Assembly: GCA_900538365.1 (NCBI GenBank)
Contig: UPXT01000052.1
Location: 1 to 15,819 of the forward strand
DNA: 15,819 bases
From: an uncultured Acidaminococcus sp.
GTDB lineage: Bacteria > Bacillota > Negativicutes > Acidaminococcales > Acidaminococcaceae
Reading direction: 5' to 3'
In this document: one piece after another, positions 6,811-13,745 of the stretch
Position numbering within the stretch: position 1 is the first letter of the stretch
Layout: each line of letters opens with the position of its first letter
Translations under genes and position numbers: made by a program
Notes under the pieces: generated by a model
What the model was told of the DNA's origin: nothing
The model's input: the letters and a program-made list of their open reading frames with translations, nothing else
Database searches by the model: none

Positions 6811-7053
6811 TTTTTGCCTTAGAGACGGCGAAAGCCGTTCCGCCTTACCAAGGCGGGGGACCATCAAGTGAGGTCATAACATGACCTCCTTAATGGTGGT
6901 GGATGAGGAGCGGAGCGACGTCTCATCATGAGCGGTAGCGAAGCAGATTCGCCCGGAGTTTCGAAGGACGCTTTTGGAGCGAAGCGGAAGTCCGAGAAAC
7001 ATGTTTGAGAGCGAATTAAGTTCCGCCCCCTCCCGTAGGGCGGTTTGGGGCGG
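6811..7053 (+). repeat. R1 structured repeat, full copy 1 (multi-hairpin, possible structured RNA)
   Basis: Hairpins in order: A, CGGC/GCCG around a GAAA tetraloop (6826-6837); B, CCGCCTT/AAGGCGG around ACC (6840-6856); C, a long stem from ACCAT 6860 to ATGGT 6897 with GAGGTCAT/ATGACCTC at its tip; D, a compound stem GTTTC/GAAAC (6958-6962 with 6996-7000) enclosing GGAC/GTCC (6966-6969 with 6990-6993) and GCT/AGC; E, CCGCCCC/GGGGCGG (7023-7029 with 7047-7053). Single-stranded parts such as TTGGAGCG and ATGTTTGAG match copy 2. The base pairs in C, D and E differ from copy 2 in a compensatory way. It lies between the cvfB terminator and the exonuclease promoter. I do not recognise a named RNA or mobile element family. 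Confidence 0.8.
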
Positions 7054-7082
7054 TGCCTCACAGGGCCTTCCCTCTCAATTTC

Positions 7083-7111
7083 GTGACAGCACGATAGGCA
7101 TGCGGTATAAT
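7083..7111 (+). promoter_or_regulatory. Putative sigma-A promoter of the exonuclease gene
   Basis: GTGACA at 7083-7088, 17-bp spacer, perfect TATAAT at 7106-7111. It is 35 bp upstream of the proposed GTG start and just past the R1 element. Confidence 0.8.
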
Positions 7112-7145
7112 AGACTTCCAACTACAATCCTACGGAGTGATCACA

Positions 7146-7817
7146 GTGGAAGAACGGACCCGCGGACCGAGACGGGATACACGAACACGCAAGCCGATGA
7201 CGCCGCAAGAGCGGCGCAATCTACTCTACAAGCGCTGGCGAAAGGCAGAGCAGCAAAAGGTCGATGCCAAGGAACTGCGGGACCCTACAACCTGCGACAT
7301 GGTTGTCTTTGACCTTGAAATGGCTGGCTACGCCGAAGATGATATCATAGAAATTGCTGCCATCAGGGTAGATTTTTTGGGTCGACAGACAGCTGTTTTT
7401 CGAGAGCTGATCCGACCTAGGACGAAGATCAGCAAACGCGTTACGGAAATGACGGGCATTACGCGGGACATGGTGAAGGATAAACCTCAGCTCCCCGAGG
7501 TTCTAAAACGTTTTTTTGCCTTTGTGGAAGACCGTGCCGTCATGGGCCACGATATCGGCTACAACGATATCATGGCCATCAACCTTGCCTGCCGCCGTTA
7601 CGGCATGAAGGCCTTCCGCCCGCCTTTTTTAGATACGTCGCGCCTCATCCTGCGCCACCTCTCCCGTGAGGCCGTAGGCGGAAAAACAGGCCTTGCAGCG
7701 CTCCTCGCGCACTTCAATATTCCCGTCCATCGCTATCATGAAGCTCTGGCAGACTGCGAAGCTACGCTCCTTCTTTATGAAGCCATTGCAAAAGAAATCA
7801 GGAAACAAAAAAACTAA
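7146..7817 (+). CDS. DEDDh 3'-5' exonuclease (DnaQ/PolC-type) with basic N-terminal extension
   Basis: A 223-aa stand-alone exonuclease of the DnaQ-like DEDDh family, which removes nucleotides from 3' ends of DNA or RNA using two metal ions. Motif I is VVFDLEMAG with D56 and E58, motif II is MGHDIGYND, and motif III is HEALADCEAT with the catalytic histidine and aspartate. The early segment RELIRPRTKISKRVTEMTGITRDMV matches PolC-type exonuclease domains. Residues 1-50 are a highly basic, Arg/Lys-rich extension not part of the fold, possibly nucleic-acid-binding. GTG 7146 is preferred because CGGAG (7133-7137) lies 8 nt upstream; a GTG at 7137 overlaps that site. It is monocistronic with its own promoter. 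The substrate (proofreading, repair or RNA) is not determinable. Confidence 0.85.
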   Translation: MEERTRGPRRDTRTRKPMTPQERRNLLYKRWRKAEQQKVDAKELRDPTTCDMVVFDLEMAGYAEDDIIEIAAIRVDFLGRQTAVFRELIRPRTKISKRVTEMTGITRDMVKDKPQLPEVLKRFFAFVEDRAVMGHDIGYNDIMAINLACRRYGMKAFRPPFLDTSRLILRHLSREAVGGKTGLAALLAHFNIPVHRYHEALADCEATLLLYEAIAKEIRKQKN

Positions 7818-7824
7818 GGCGGCA

Positions 7825-7865
7825 GGAAAAGACCTGTCCTTCATTTCGAAGGATGGGTCTTTTCC
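7825..7865. terminator. Long hairpin after the exonuclease gene, probable terminator
   Basis: An 18-bp stem with two G-T wobbles pairs 7825-7842 with 7848-7865. A four-T run lies within the right arm on the plus strand; the A-rich run at 7806-7813 gives a T-tract for minus-strand reading. It probably works with the adjacent tRNA hairpin to separate convergent transcripts. Confidence 0.6.
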
Positions 7866-7870
7866 ATAAT

Positions 7871-7903
7871 AAAAAATCCATGTGACCGAAGTCACATGGA
7901 TTT
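7871..7903 (-). terminator. Rho-independent terminator of tRNA-Ala
   Basis: Read on the minus strand, AAATCCATGTGAC and GTCACATGGATTT form a 13-bp perfect stem (7891-7903 with 7874-7886) capped by a stable C(UUCG)G tetraloop, followed by more T residues. It lies 10 bp beyond the tRNA 3' end. Confidence 0.9.
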
Positions 7904-7913
7904 ACGTTCAAAT

Positions 7914-7989
<76 letters not shown>

Positions 7990-8002
7990 AAAAGACTTGT
8001 TC

Positions 8003-8032
8003 ATTATAGCTCAAGTACGCCGCTGTTGTCAA
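8003..8032 (-). promoter_or_regulatory. Putative sigma-A promoter of tRNA-Ala
   Basis: On the minus strand, consensus TTGACA (8032-8027), 18-bp spacer, consensus TATAAT (8008-8003). It starts transcription a few bases before the tRNA 5' end at 7989. Confidence 0.9.
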
Positions 8033-8134
8033 TATATTATTTTTGAAAAGAAATCGCTCCGACTTCCACCATGATGTGCCTCCACTCCTTGATTCATTAA
8101 TCTATAGATGCAAGGAAGGCATGACGATTCGTAC

Positions 8135-8193
8135 GACCATCAAGAGATTCATGATATGAATCCGCTTGATGGTCCCCCGCCTTGGTAAGGCGG
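8135..8193 (-). repeat. R1 structured repeat, inverted partial copy (hairpins B and C only)
   Basis: On the minus strand this reads hairpin B, CCGCCTT/AAGGCGG, with loop ACC on the plus-like orientation (8177-8193), followed by GGGGGACC and hairpin C. Hairpin C here is GACCATCAAG/CTTGATGGTC (8165-8174 with 8135-8144) with inner ATTCAT/ATGAAT. The order B then C and the linking GGGGGACC equal those of copies 1 and 2, but the C stem has a different sequence and is still paired. Confidence 0.75.
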
Positions 8194-8416
8194 ATCGATG
8201 CGTTGCAGCGAGTTCAACGGAAAAAGATCGGACGCAGGACGTTCCAAGCGCCATTGTGCTTTCTATTTCAAAGGACCGACCTCTCACAAAAGCTAAATAA
8301 GAACCAAGAGTCCAAACCCGAACCTGCGTCTACGTTCGGTTTTGGCCTTCTCTTATGGTTTTTAGCTTACGATCTTTTGCGTTACAATCTTTTGCCTCTG
8401 TGTTTTTCTCTTCGTT
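8194..8416. other. Gene-free spacer, no clear feature
   Basis: The plus strand stays open here only as part of a long reading antisense to nifJ. No ribosome binding site, promoter or recognisable protein is seen. Phrases such as CGATCTTTTGCG and CAATCTTTTGCCTC resemble the lead-in to the R1 copies. Confidence 0.4.
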
Positions 8417-8570
8417 TTTTCATCTCAGAAACGCGAGAGCCGTTCCGCCTTACCAAGGCGGGGGTTATCCACCGAGCAAGCTTGCGGGAGTGGGTGGTGG
8501 ATGAGGAGGGCGGTTTGGGGCGGCGCCTCCTGGTCATTTCCCTTGCGGCTTTTCGCTTGACAGCCTCACA
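8417..8570 (+). repeat. R1 structured repeat, internally deleted copy
   Basis: CTCAG, an altered hairpin A (ACGCGAGAGCCG), then intact hairpin B at 8445-8461. Hairpin C follows with CCACC pairing to GGTGG and a GCAAGCTTGC tip (8469-8497). After GGTGGATGAGGA the sequence jumps straight to GGGCGGTTTGGGGCGGCGCC, which in copy 1 is the end of the element, so about 120 bp carrying module D is missing. The tail through about 8567 (CCCTTGCGG...GCTTGACAGCC) matches 3617-3645. Confidence 0.7.
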
Positions 8571-8572
8571 CC

Positions 8573-8606
8573 AAAAAAACGCAGCGCCCAGTGGACGCTG
8601 CGTTTT
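8573..8606 (-). terminator. Rho-independent terminator of nifJ
   Basis: AAAACGCAGCG (8576-8586) pairs with CGCTGCGTTTT (8596-8606); on the minus strand the stem is followed by a run of T residues (8579-8573). It lies about 30 bp after the nifJ stop. Confidence 0.9.
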
Positions 8607-8637
8607 ACATTACCCTACTTTTTATCCGAGCTTTTCC

Positions 8638-11600
8638 TCACTCTGCATCGAGCCGTTCGTAGAGGGCTCTCCGCGCCATGGCATCTTCCTTGGTCTTTTT
8701 GAAAAGTTCCTTTGCTACATCGGGGAATTCGTGTTCGAGGGAGGCATAGCGGACTTCTCCACGGAGGAAGGCTTCAAAGTCACCGGTCGGTGCCTTGCTG
8801 TCAAGGAAGAAGGCCTTTTTGCCTTCAGCCTTGAGCTGCGGGTTATACCGATAGTTGATCCAGTAACCGCATTCCACAGCCGCCTTGGCTTCCATGAAGG
8901 AGTGATCCATGCCGCGCTTGATACCGTGGTTGATGCACGGTGCATAGCAGATGATAAGGGACGGTCCCGGATAGGCTTCGGCTTCCTTGATGGCTTTGAT
9001 GGCCTGGTTCTTGTCGTAGCCGAGGTTGATCTGGGCCACATAGACATAGCCATAGCTCATGGCCATCATGCCCAGGTCCTTCTTCTTTGTCCGTTTGCCG
9101 CTTGCGGCAAATTTGGCAACGGCTGCCGTCGGCGTCGATTTGCTCGATTGTCCGCCCGTATTGGAGTAGACTTCCGTATCAAAGACGAGGATATTGACGT
9201 CGCGGTTCATGGCAAGGACATGGTCCACGCCGCCGTAGCCGATATCATAGGCCCAGCCGTCGCCGCCAAAGACCCACTGGGAACGTTTGACAAAGTAGAG
9301 CTTATTTTCATAGAGGTGTTCCAGCGTTTCATTGCCAGTCTTTTCCTTCTCGAGAAGGTCCGTCAGACGGTCAGCCCGTTCACGGCTTCCTTCCCCTTCA
9401 TCGCGGTGGCAGATCCAGTCTTCCATGGCACTTTTCAGTTCCGCGGAAATCTGGCCTTCTTCAATGAGCCCCGTCATGATATCTGTAATCTGCTTGCGGC
9501 AGGCCTGGGTGCCCAGATGCATGCCAAGACCGTATTCGGCGTTGTCTTCAAAAAGGGAGTTTGCCCAAGTTGGACCATGGCCAGCGGCATTTTTCGTATA
9601 GGGCATGCTCGGTGCGGAACCGCCCCAGATGGAGGAACAGCCCGAAGCGTTGGCAATCATCATGCGGTCGCCAAAGAGCTGGGTCACGAGTTTTGCGTAC
9701 GGCGTTTCACCGCAGCCGGCGCAGGCCCCGGAGAACTCAAGGAGCGGTTTTTCAAACTGGCTGCCCTTTAGGGTGTACTTGTTCATGGGGTTCTTCTTCG
9801 GTGTGACATCTTCCATGAAGTAGTTCCAAGCTTCAGCGAGATGGCGCTGCGTATCAAGCGGTTTTGCCACAAGGGCCTTTTCCTTGGCTGGGCAGGCATC
9901 AATGCAGTTGCGGCAGCCCTGGCAGTCCATGGGCGACACGGCAATGCGGAAATAAAGGTCTTTAGCACCAAGGGCTGGTTTGGCCGGTACGCCGGACTTT
10001 TCCATTTCGTCCTTCGTAAGGAGCACCGGGCGGATGGCAGCGTGCGGGCAGATGGATGCGCACTGGTTGCACTGGATGCAGTGTTCGATCTGCCATTCCG
10101 GTACCATGACGGCAATGCCGCGCTTTTCATATTTTGTAGTGCCCGACGGGAACGTGCCGTTGGCCTGGTCCATGAGCTGACCGACGGAAAGGGTGTTGCC
10201 TTCCTGCTGGTTCATGGGCATCATGATTTGATCGACAAAGGCGTTGCCCGTCTTCGGATAGAGTTCTTCGTCCGTGCAGTCCTTCCAGGCTTCGGGCACC
10301 GTGACCTTCACGAGGTTCTTGACGCCAGCTTCGACAGCGCGTCCGTTCATGTCGACCACATCCTGGCCCTTCTTGCCGTAGGTATGTTCAATGGATTCCT
10401 TGAGGTAGGTGACAGCGTCGTCGATAGGAATGATATCAGCCAGTTTGAAGAAGGCTGCCTGCATGATCATGTTGATGCGGCCGCCAAGACCAATCTCGCG
10501 GGCAATCTTCACGGCGTCGATGGTGTAGAAGTTGACTTTCTTTTCGGCAATGACGCGTTTGAGCTGGCCCGGCAGACGCGTATCGAGTTCTTCCCCGCTC
10601 CAGCCGCAGTTGAGGAGGAACGTGCCGCCTTCCTTGATGCCGTTTAGCACATTGTAGAGACGGACATAGGACGGATTGTGGACAGCGATGTAGTCTGCAA
10701 AGTTGATGAGGAAAGGCATATGGATTGGATCATGACCAAAGCGCAGGTGAGAAATGGTGATGCCGCCGGACTTTTTGGAGTCATAGGCGAAATAACCCTG
10801 GGCATACATGTCCGTCTTGTCGCCAATGATCTTGATGGCACTCTTGTTGGCGCCAACCGTACCGTCGCTCCCAAGGCCCCAGAAAAGGCAGCTGCGGGTC
10901 CCCTTGGGCGTGATGTCGAGGGATTTTTCCTTTTTAAGCGACGTGTGGGTCACATCATCGACGATGCCCACCGTAAAGTGATTCTTCGGCGCGTCAAGTT
11001 TCAAGTTGTCAAAGACGGCGAGGACATCGCCAGGATAAAATTCCTTGCTGCCCATGCCATAGCGTCCGCCTACGATGACAGGACGGCGGTCACTTTCATA
11101 GAAGGCATTGCGCACATCAAGATAGAGCGGTTCACCGTCGGAGCCTGGTTCCTTCGTGCGGTCCAAAACGGCAATCTTTTTCACCGTTTCCGGCAGGGCG
11201 GAGAGGAAGTGCTTCACGGAGAAGGGCCGATAAAGATGGACATTGAGGACACCCACCTTTTCGCCTTGACCAGCAAGGATCTTGACCACTTCCTCAGCCG
11301 TCTGGGCGCCGCTTCCCATGAGGATGATGACCCGTTCGGCATCAGGCGCACCGGTGTAGTTGAAAAGCTGATAGTCGCGGCCCGTGAGCTTGCTGATTTC
11401 CTTCATGTAGCCATCGACCACTTCCGGCAGGGCTTCATAGAACGTATTGACGGCTTCGCGGGTCTGGAAGTAGATATCCGGGTTCTGAGCCGTGCCGCGG
11501 ATAATCGGCGTATCAGGGTTCATGGATTCCCGGCGGAAGCGGGCGAGGGCGTCCTGATCCACCAGTTTTTTGAGATCATCATAATCAAGGAGCTCAACCT

Positions 11601-12141
11601 TCTGGATTTCGTGGGACGTACGGAACCCGTCAAAGAAGTTGAGAAACGGGACGCGGCCGCGGATAGCGGACAAGTGGCACACGGCCGAAAGGTCGAGGAC
11701 CTCTTGGACACCGGCGCAGGCCATCATGGCAAAACCCGTCTGGCGGCAGGCCATGACGTCACTATGATCGCCAAAGATATTGAGGGAGCTCGTTGCAATC
11801 GTACGGGCTGCCACTTGGAAGACGCCTGGGAGCAGTTCGCCGGCAATCTTGAACATATTGGGAATCATAAGGAGCAGCCCCTGGGAAGCCGTGTAGGTCG
11901 TTGTGAGCGCTCCGGCCTGGAGACTGCCGTGAACCGTACCGGCGGCACCGCCTTCAGACTGCATTTCCATGAGTTCGACAGGGCGGCCAAACATGTTTTT
12001 CTTGCCATAGGCGGCCCATTCATCCGTCACCTCTGCCATGGGGGACGACGGCGTAATGGGGTAAATAGCCGCTACATCACTAAAAGCATAGGATGTATAG
12101 GCTGCCGCTGTGTTTCCATCCATCATCTTGGTTTGCTTCAT
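8638..12141 (-). CDS. nifJ: Pyruvate:ferredoxin (flavodoxin) oxidoreductase, single-chain
   Basis: Cytosolic homodimeric enzyme that oxidises pyruvate with CoA to acetyl-CoA and CO2, passing electrons to ferredoxin; it is central to anaerobic fermentation. All domains are fused in 1167 aa, the usual length. The pyrimidine-binding transketolase-like domain starts at the N-terminus (YPITPSSPMAE near residues 26-36). The GSDGTVGANKSAIKII segment marks the gamma-like domain. A two-[4Fe-4S] ferredoxin domain has CIQCNQCASICP near 689 and CQGCRNCIDACP near 739. The TPP-binding region has CAGCGETPYAKL near 808, GDGWAYDIGYGG near 964 and YSNTGGQ near 993. The ATG is preceded by AAGGAGAG at 7 nt (12149-12156). 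It is monocistronic, with its own terminator. No truncation or missing cluster cysteine is seen. Confidence 0.98.
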   Translation of the reverse strand: MKQTKMMDGNTAAAYTSYAFSDVAAIYPITPSSPMAEVTDEWAAYGKKNMFGRPVELMEMQSEGGAAGTVHGSLQAGALTTTYTASQGLLLMIPNMFKIAGELLPGVFQVAARTIATSSLNIFGDHSDVMACRQTGFAMMACAGVQEVLDLSAVCHLSAIRGRVPFLNFFDGFRTSHEIQKVELLDYDDLKKLVDQDALARFRRESMNPDTPIIRGTAQNPDIYFQTREAVNTFYEALPEVVDGYMKEISKLTGRDYQLFNYTGAPDAERVIILMGSGAQTAEEVVKILAGQGEKVGVLNVHLYRPFSVKHFLSALPETVKKIAVLDRTKEPGSDGEPLYLDVRNAFYESDRRPVIVGGRYGMGSKEFYPGDVLAVFDNLKLDAPKNHFTVGIVDDVTHTSLKKEKSLDITPKGTRSCLFWGLGSDGTVGANKSAIKIIGDKTDMYAQGYFAYDSKKSGGITISHLRFGHDPIHMPFLINFADYIAVHNPSYVRLYNVLNGIKEGGTFLLNCGWSGEELDTRLPGQLKRVIAEKKVNFYTIDAVKIAREIGLGGRINMIMQAAFFKLADIIPIDDAVTYLKESIEHTYGKKGQDVVDMNGRAVEAGVKNLVKVTVPEAWKDCTDEELYPKTGNAFVDQIMMPMNQQEGNTLSVGQLMDQANGTFPSGTTKYEKRGIAVMVPEWQIEHCIQCNQCASICPHAAIRPVLLTKDEMEKSGVPAKPALGAKDLYFRIAVSPMDCQGCRNCIDACPAKEKALVAKPLDTQRHLAEAWNYFMEDVTPKKNPMNKYTLKGSQFEKPLLEFSGACAGCGETPYAKLVTQLFGDRMMIANASGCSSIWGGSAPSMPYTKNAAGHGPTWANSLFEDNAEYGLGMHLGTQACRKQITDIMTGLIEEGQISAELKSAMEDWICHRDEGEGSRERADRLTDLLEKEKTGNETLEHLYENKLYFVKRSQWVFGGDGWAYDIGYGGVDHVLAMNRDVNILVFDTEVYSNTGGQSSKSTPTAAVAKFAASGKRTKKKDLGMMAMSYGYVYVAQINLGYDKNQAIKAIKEAEAYPGPSLIICYAPCINHGIKRGMDHSFMEAKAAVECGYWINYRYNPQLKAEGKKAFFLDSKAPTGDFEAFLRGEVRYASLEHEFPDVAKELFKKTKEDAMARRALYERLDAE

Positions 12142-12415
12142 TGTGCGTCTCTCCTTCTTGTGTAAACTGGGTCCATGAAATTGAAGTTCGAAAAATGTGA
12201 TAAAAAATGTAAAACCATGAATGAAAAAATTGCTCTCTTCCTATATGATACCCAAAAAGAAAGAGCCGCGCAAGCAAAATTGTCATGAAAATTTTGAAAA
12301 TACAAACGTCTTTACATACAGGTTAAAAAGATCGTAAAATCGCATTCTGACAAATAGAATTGAAAGAAAATGAGGGAATTGTAATCTGTGTAGGACCAGA
12401 ATGTGCGCAGAATAG
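12142..12415. promoter_or_regulatory. nifJ upstream region with weak promoter candidate
   Basis: On the minus strand TTGCGC (12273-12268), 17-bp spacer and TATCAT (12250-12245) could be the nifJ promoter, leaving a leader of about 100 nt. Neither hexamer is close to consensus, so this is tentative. The area is AT-rich; no clear Rex-type palindrome or riboswitch is seen. Confidence 0.3.
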
Positions 12416-12516
12416 GGACAGTGTTTTAGTGAGGCCGTAACTTAATGAAAAAAGAAAGAAGACGCGGAGGAAAACCGTGTCTTTCGTCTCTATCTGTCCT
12501 CTTTAAAACACTGTCC
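12416..12516. repeat. 101-bp inverted-repeat element (MITE- or REP-like)
   Basis: GGACAGTGTTTTA (12416-12428) and TAAAACACTGTCC (12504-12516) are perfect 13-bp terminal inverted repeats. An inner stem (AAGACGCGG with CCGTGTCTT, about 12458-12484, one G-T wobble) makes the whole unit able to fold. TA lies near both ends (12413-12414 and 12517-12518). Extra CTGTCCT words occur at about 12494 and 12523. No transposase is encoded. The GGGACAG/CTGTCC ends recall REP-type elements mobilised by Y1 transposases, but that is inference. Confidence 0.6.
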
Positions 12517-12757
12517 TAAAGACTGTCCTGAGCTTTCGGATTTGGCTGTTAAGCAAAAGACAATATATAGGCCGTGATGCTGCGACGCTGTGGCGCTAAA
12601 AGACTGGCTCCAAACTGCGCCAATTAAGGCGGCTATGAGTTTTACGCTGTGAGTCGAGAGTCAAAAACAGGGCGTCGGTTGCTGTTGAAACTCCTGTTAT
12701 TTTGCTAGAGTTTCTATCTGATAGATGAGTTATTAAAACAAGATGTGGAAGAATGAC
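12517..12757. other. Gene-free spacer with repeat fragments
   Basis: GGCTGTTAAGCAAAAGAC near 12544 is a variant of the reverse complement of the GCTTGACAGCC tail, and 12575-12610 resembles 6710-6765. AACAGG and CCTGTT around 12667-12699 can pair. No protein is recognisable. Confidence 0.4.
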
Positions 12758-12807
12758 AAAAAAGCCTTAACCCAAAAACGCATTTTGATTCGGGTTAAGG
12801 CTTTTTT
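12758..12807. terminator. Bidirectional Rho-independent terminator without an obvious gene
   Basis: AAAAAAGCCTTAACCC (12758-12773) pairs over all 16 bp with GGGTTAAGGCTTTTTT (12792-12807), giving a T6 tract on both strands. No coding gene ends at it on either side, so it may end an unannotated small RNA or be left from a lost gene. Confidence 0.85.
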
Positions 12808-12869
12808 ATGTTCCTTTTTCTTTAGGGATGATGCAGGATGCATCGTACCGTCGCCATCTGGCCTTTTGC

Positions 12870-12985
12870 CTTTGGTCTTTTGCCTCAGGGCGGCGAAAGC
12901 CGTTCCGCCTCACTAAGGCGGTAAGGCCATCGCCAGTTGATTCGCAAATCGTGAAATGTATCAAAATGGCGAAGCGAGAACTCGT
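12870..12985 (+). repeat. R1 structured repeat, short copy
   Basis: TTTGGTCTTTTGCCTCAGG leads into hairpin A (GGCGAAAGCC) and hairpin B in the variant form CCGCCT/AGGCGG. A C-like stem follows with CGCCA and TTGAT paired to ATCAA and TGGCG (about 12931-12970). Module D and the GGTGGATGAGG linker are absent. It lies about 140 bp before full copy 2, in the same orientation. Confidence 0.65.
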
Positions 12986-13024
12986 GCAGTGCGCTTCAGT
13001 GAGTCGTCGTCTTTGGTCGGGTCT

Positions 13025-13277
13025 TTTGCCTCAGGGCGGCGAAAGCCGTTCCGCCTTACCAAGGCGGGGGACCAAAAGCCACTTGATGCTGCGTAGCAGC
13101 AGGCAAGTCCTTTTGGTGGTGGATGAGGAGCGGCAGCGACGTCTCCTTACGAACGGTAGTGAGGACCATTCGCCCGGAGTTCTGAGGCTGCTTTGGAGCG
13201 CAGCGGAAAGCCGAAGAACATGTTTGAGGGCGAATTTAATTCGGCGCCCAGTCCCGCAGGGACACGGTTTGGCGCCG
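13025..13277 (+). repeat. R1 structured repeat, full copy 2
   Basis: Same hairpin order as copy 1. A, CGGC/GCCG with GAAA loop (13037-13048). B, CCGCCTT/AAGGCGG (13051-13067). C, ACCAAAAG/CTTTTGGT (13071-13078 with 13110-13117) plus ACTTG/CAAGT and an inner TGCTGC/GCAGCA hairpin. D, GTTCT/AGAAC (13179-13183 with 13215-13219) enclosing GGCT/AGCC (13186-13189 with 13209-13212) and GCT/AGC. E, CGGCGCC/GGCGCCG (13242-13248 with 13271-13277) with GTCCC/GGGAC inside. Linkers GGTGGTGGATGAGGAGCGG, ATTCGCCCGGAGTT, TTGGAGCG and ATGTTTGAG are nearly identical to copy 1 while the stems differ. Confidence 0.8.
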
Positions 13278-13309
13278 TGCGTTATGGTCTTTCCCCTCCA
13301 GGTCCTTTC

Positions 13310-13745
13310 TCCATTTACCTTTTTCGAATATGGCTCCAGATTGGCCCAGATGCTAGGAAAAACACGAAGCAGGCTGACGACGTCATGCAACGAATGCCCC
13401 CTTCCGGTCTTTTCTTCCATTTACTTTTTGCGACTTTGGTTCAGCTGGTCTTTCTTCTATTTACATGATTCGAATGGGACTCAGATTGGTTCAGATGCTA
13501 GGAAAAAAGCTGCAGGCTGACGACGTCATACAATGAATGCCCCGTTCCGGTCTTTTCTTCCAATTGCTTTTTGCGAATTCGGTTCAGATGGATCCAGATA
13601 CGAGGAGCCCCCACTTCCACCGACGACGGGCGGAATTTCCCGTTATTACGGTTTCCTAACGCCATCGTGTTTCCTTCCATTTACCTTTTTCGAATATGGC
13701 TCCAGATTGGTTCAGATGCTAGGAAAAAAGCTGCAGGCTGACGAA
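13310..13745 (+). repeat. R2 repeat array, about five degenerate units
   Basis: Units begin TCCATTTAC or a variant at 13310, 13416, 13456, 13559 and 13676. Typical content is TTTTTCGAATATGGCTCCAG, ATTGGTTCAGATGCTAGGAA and GCAGGCTGACGACGTCAT, the last at about 13369, 13512 and 13733. Steps of 106 bp (13310 to 13416) and 103 bp (13456 to 13559) suggest a unit near 103-106 bp with one truncated unit. Units at 13310 and 13676 are almost identical over about 50 bp. No coding function is seen, and it is not a CRISPR because spacers are not distinct from the unit. Confidence 0.7.

Noticed and set aside
6811..7053. Integron attC site or riboswitch as an explanation of R1
   Set aside because: No attC core sites (RYYYAAC/GTTRRRY pairs) or integrase are seen. 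The element does not sit as a leader with an expression platform in a consistent position or orientation relative to genes.
8182..9771. Open plus-strand frame of 529 codons, and others at 9841-10647 and 10678-12165, opposite nifJ
   Set aside because: They mirror nifJ codons and match no protein family; all conserved motifs are in the minus-strand reading.
12828..13520. 230-codon plus-strand frame across the R1 and R2 repeats
   Set aside because: The peptide is the translation of repeat hairpins (repeated FRLTK/SALPRRGTK phrases), with no domain and no good start. The compensated stems show that structure, not coding, is conserved.
13310..13745. CRISPR array
   Set aside because: Repeats are about 100 bp and degenerate, with irregular steps and no unique spacers; no cas gene is present.
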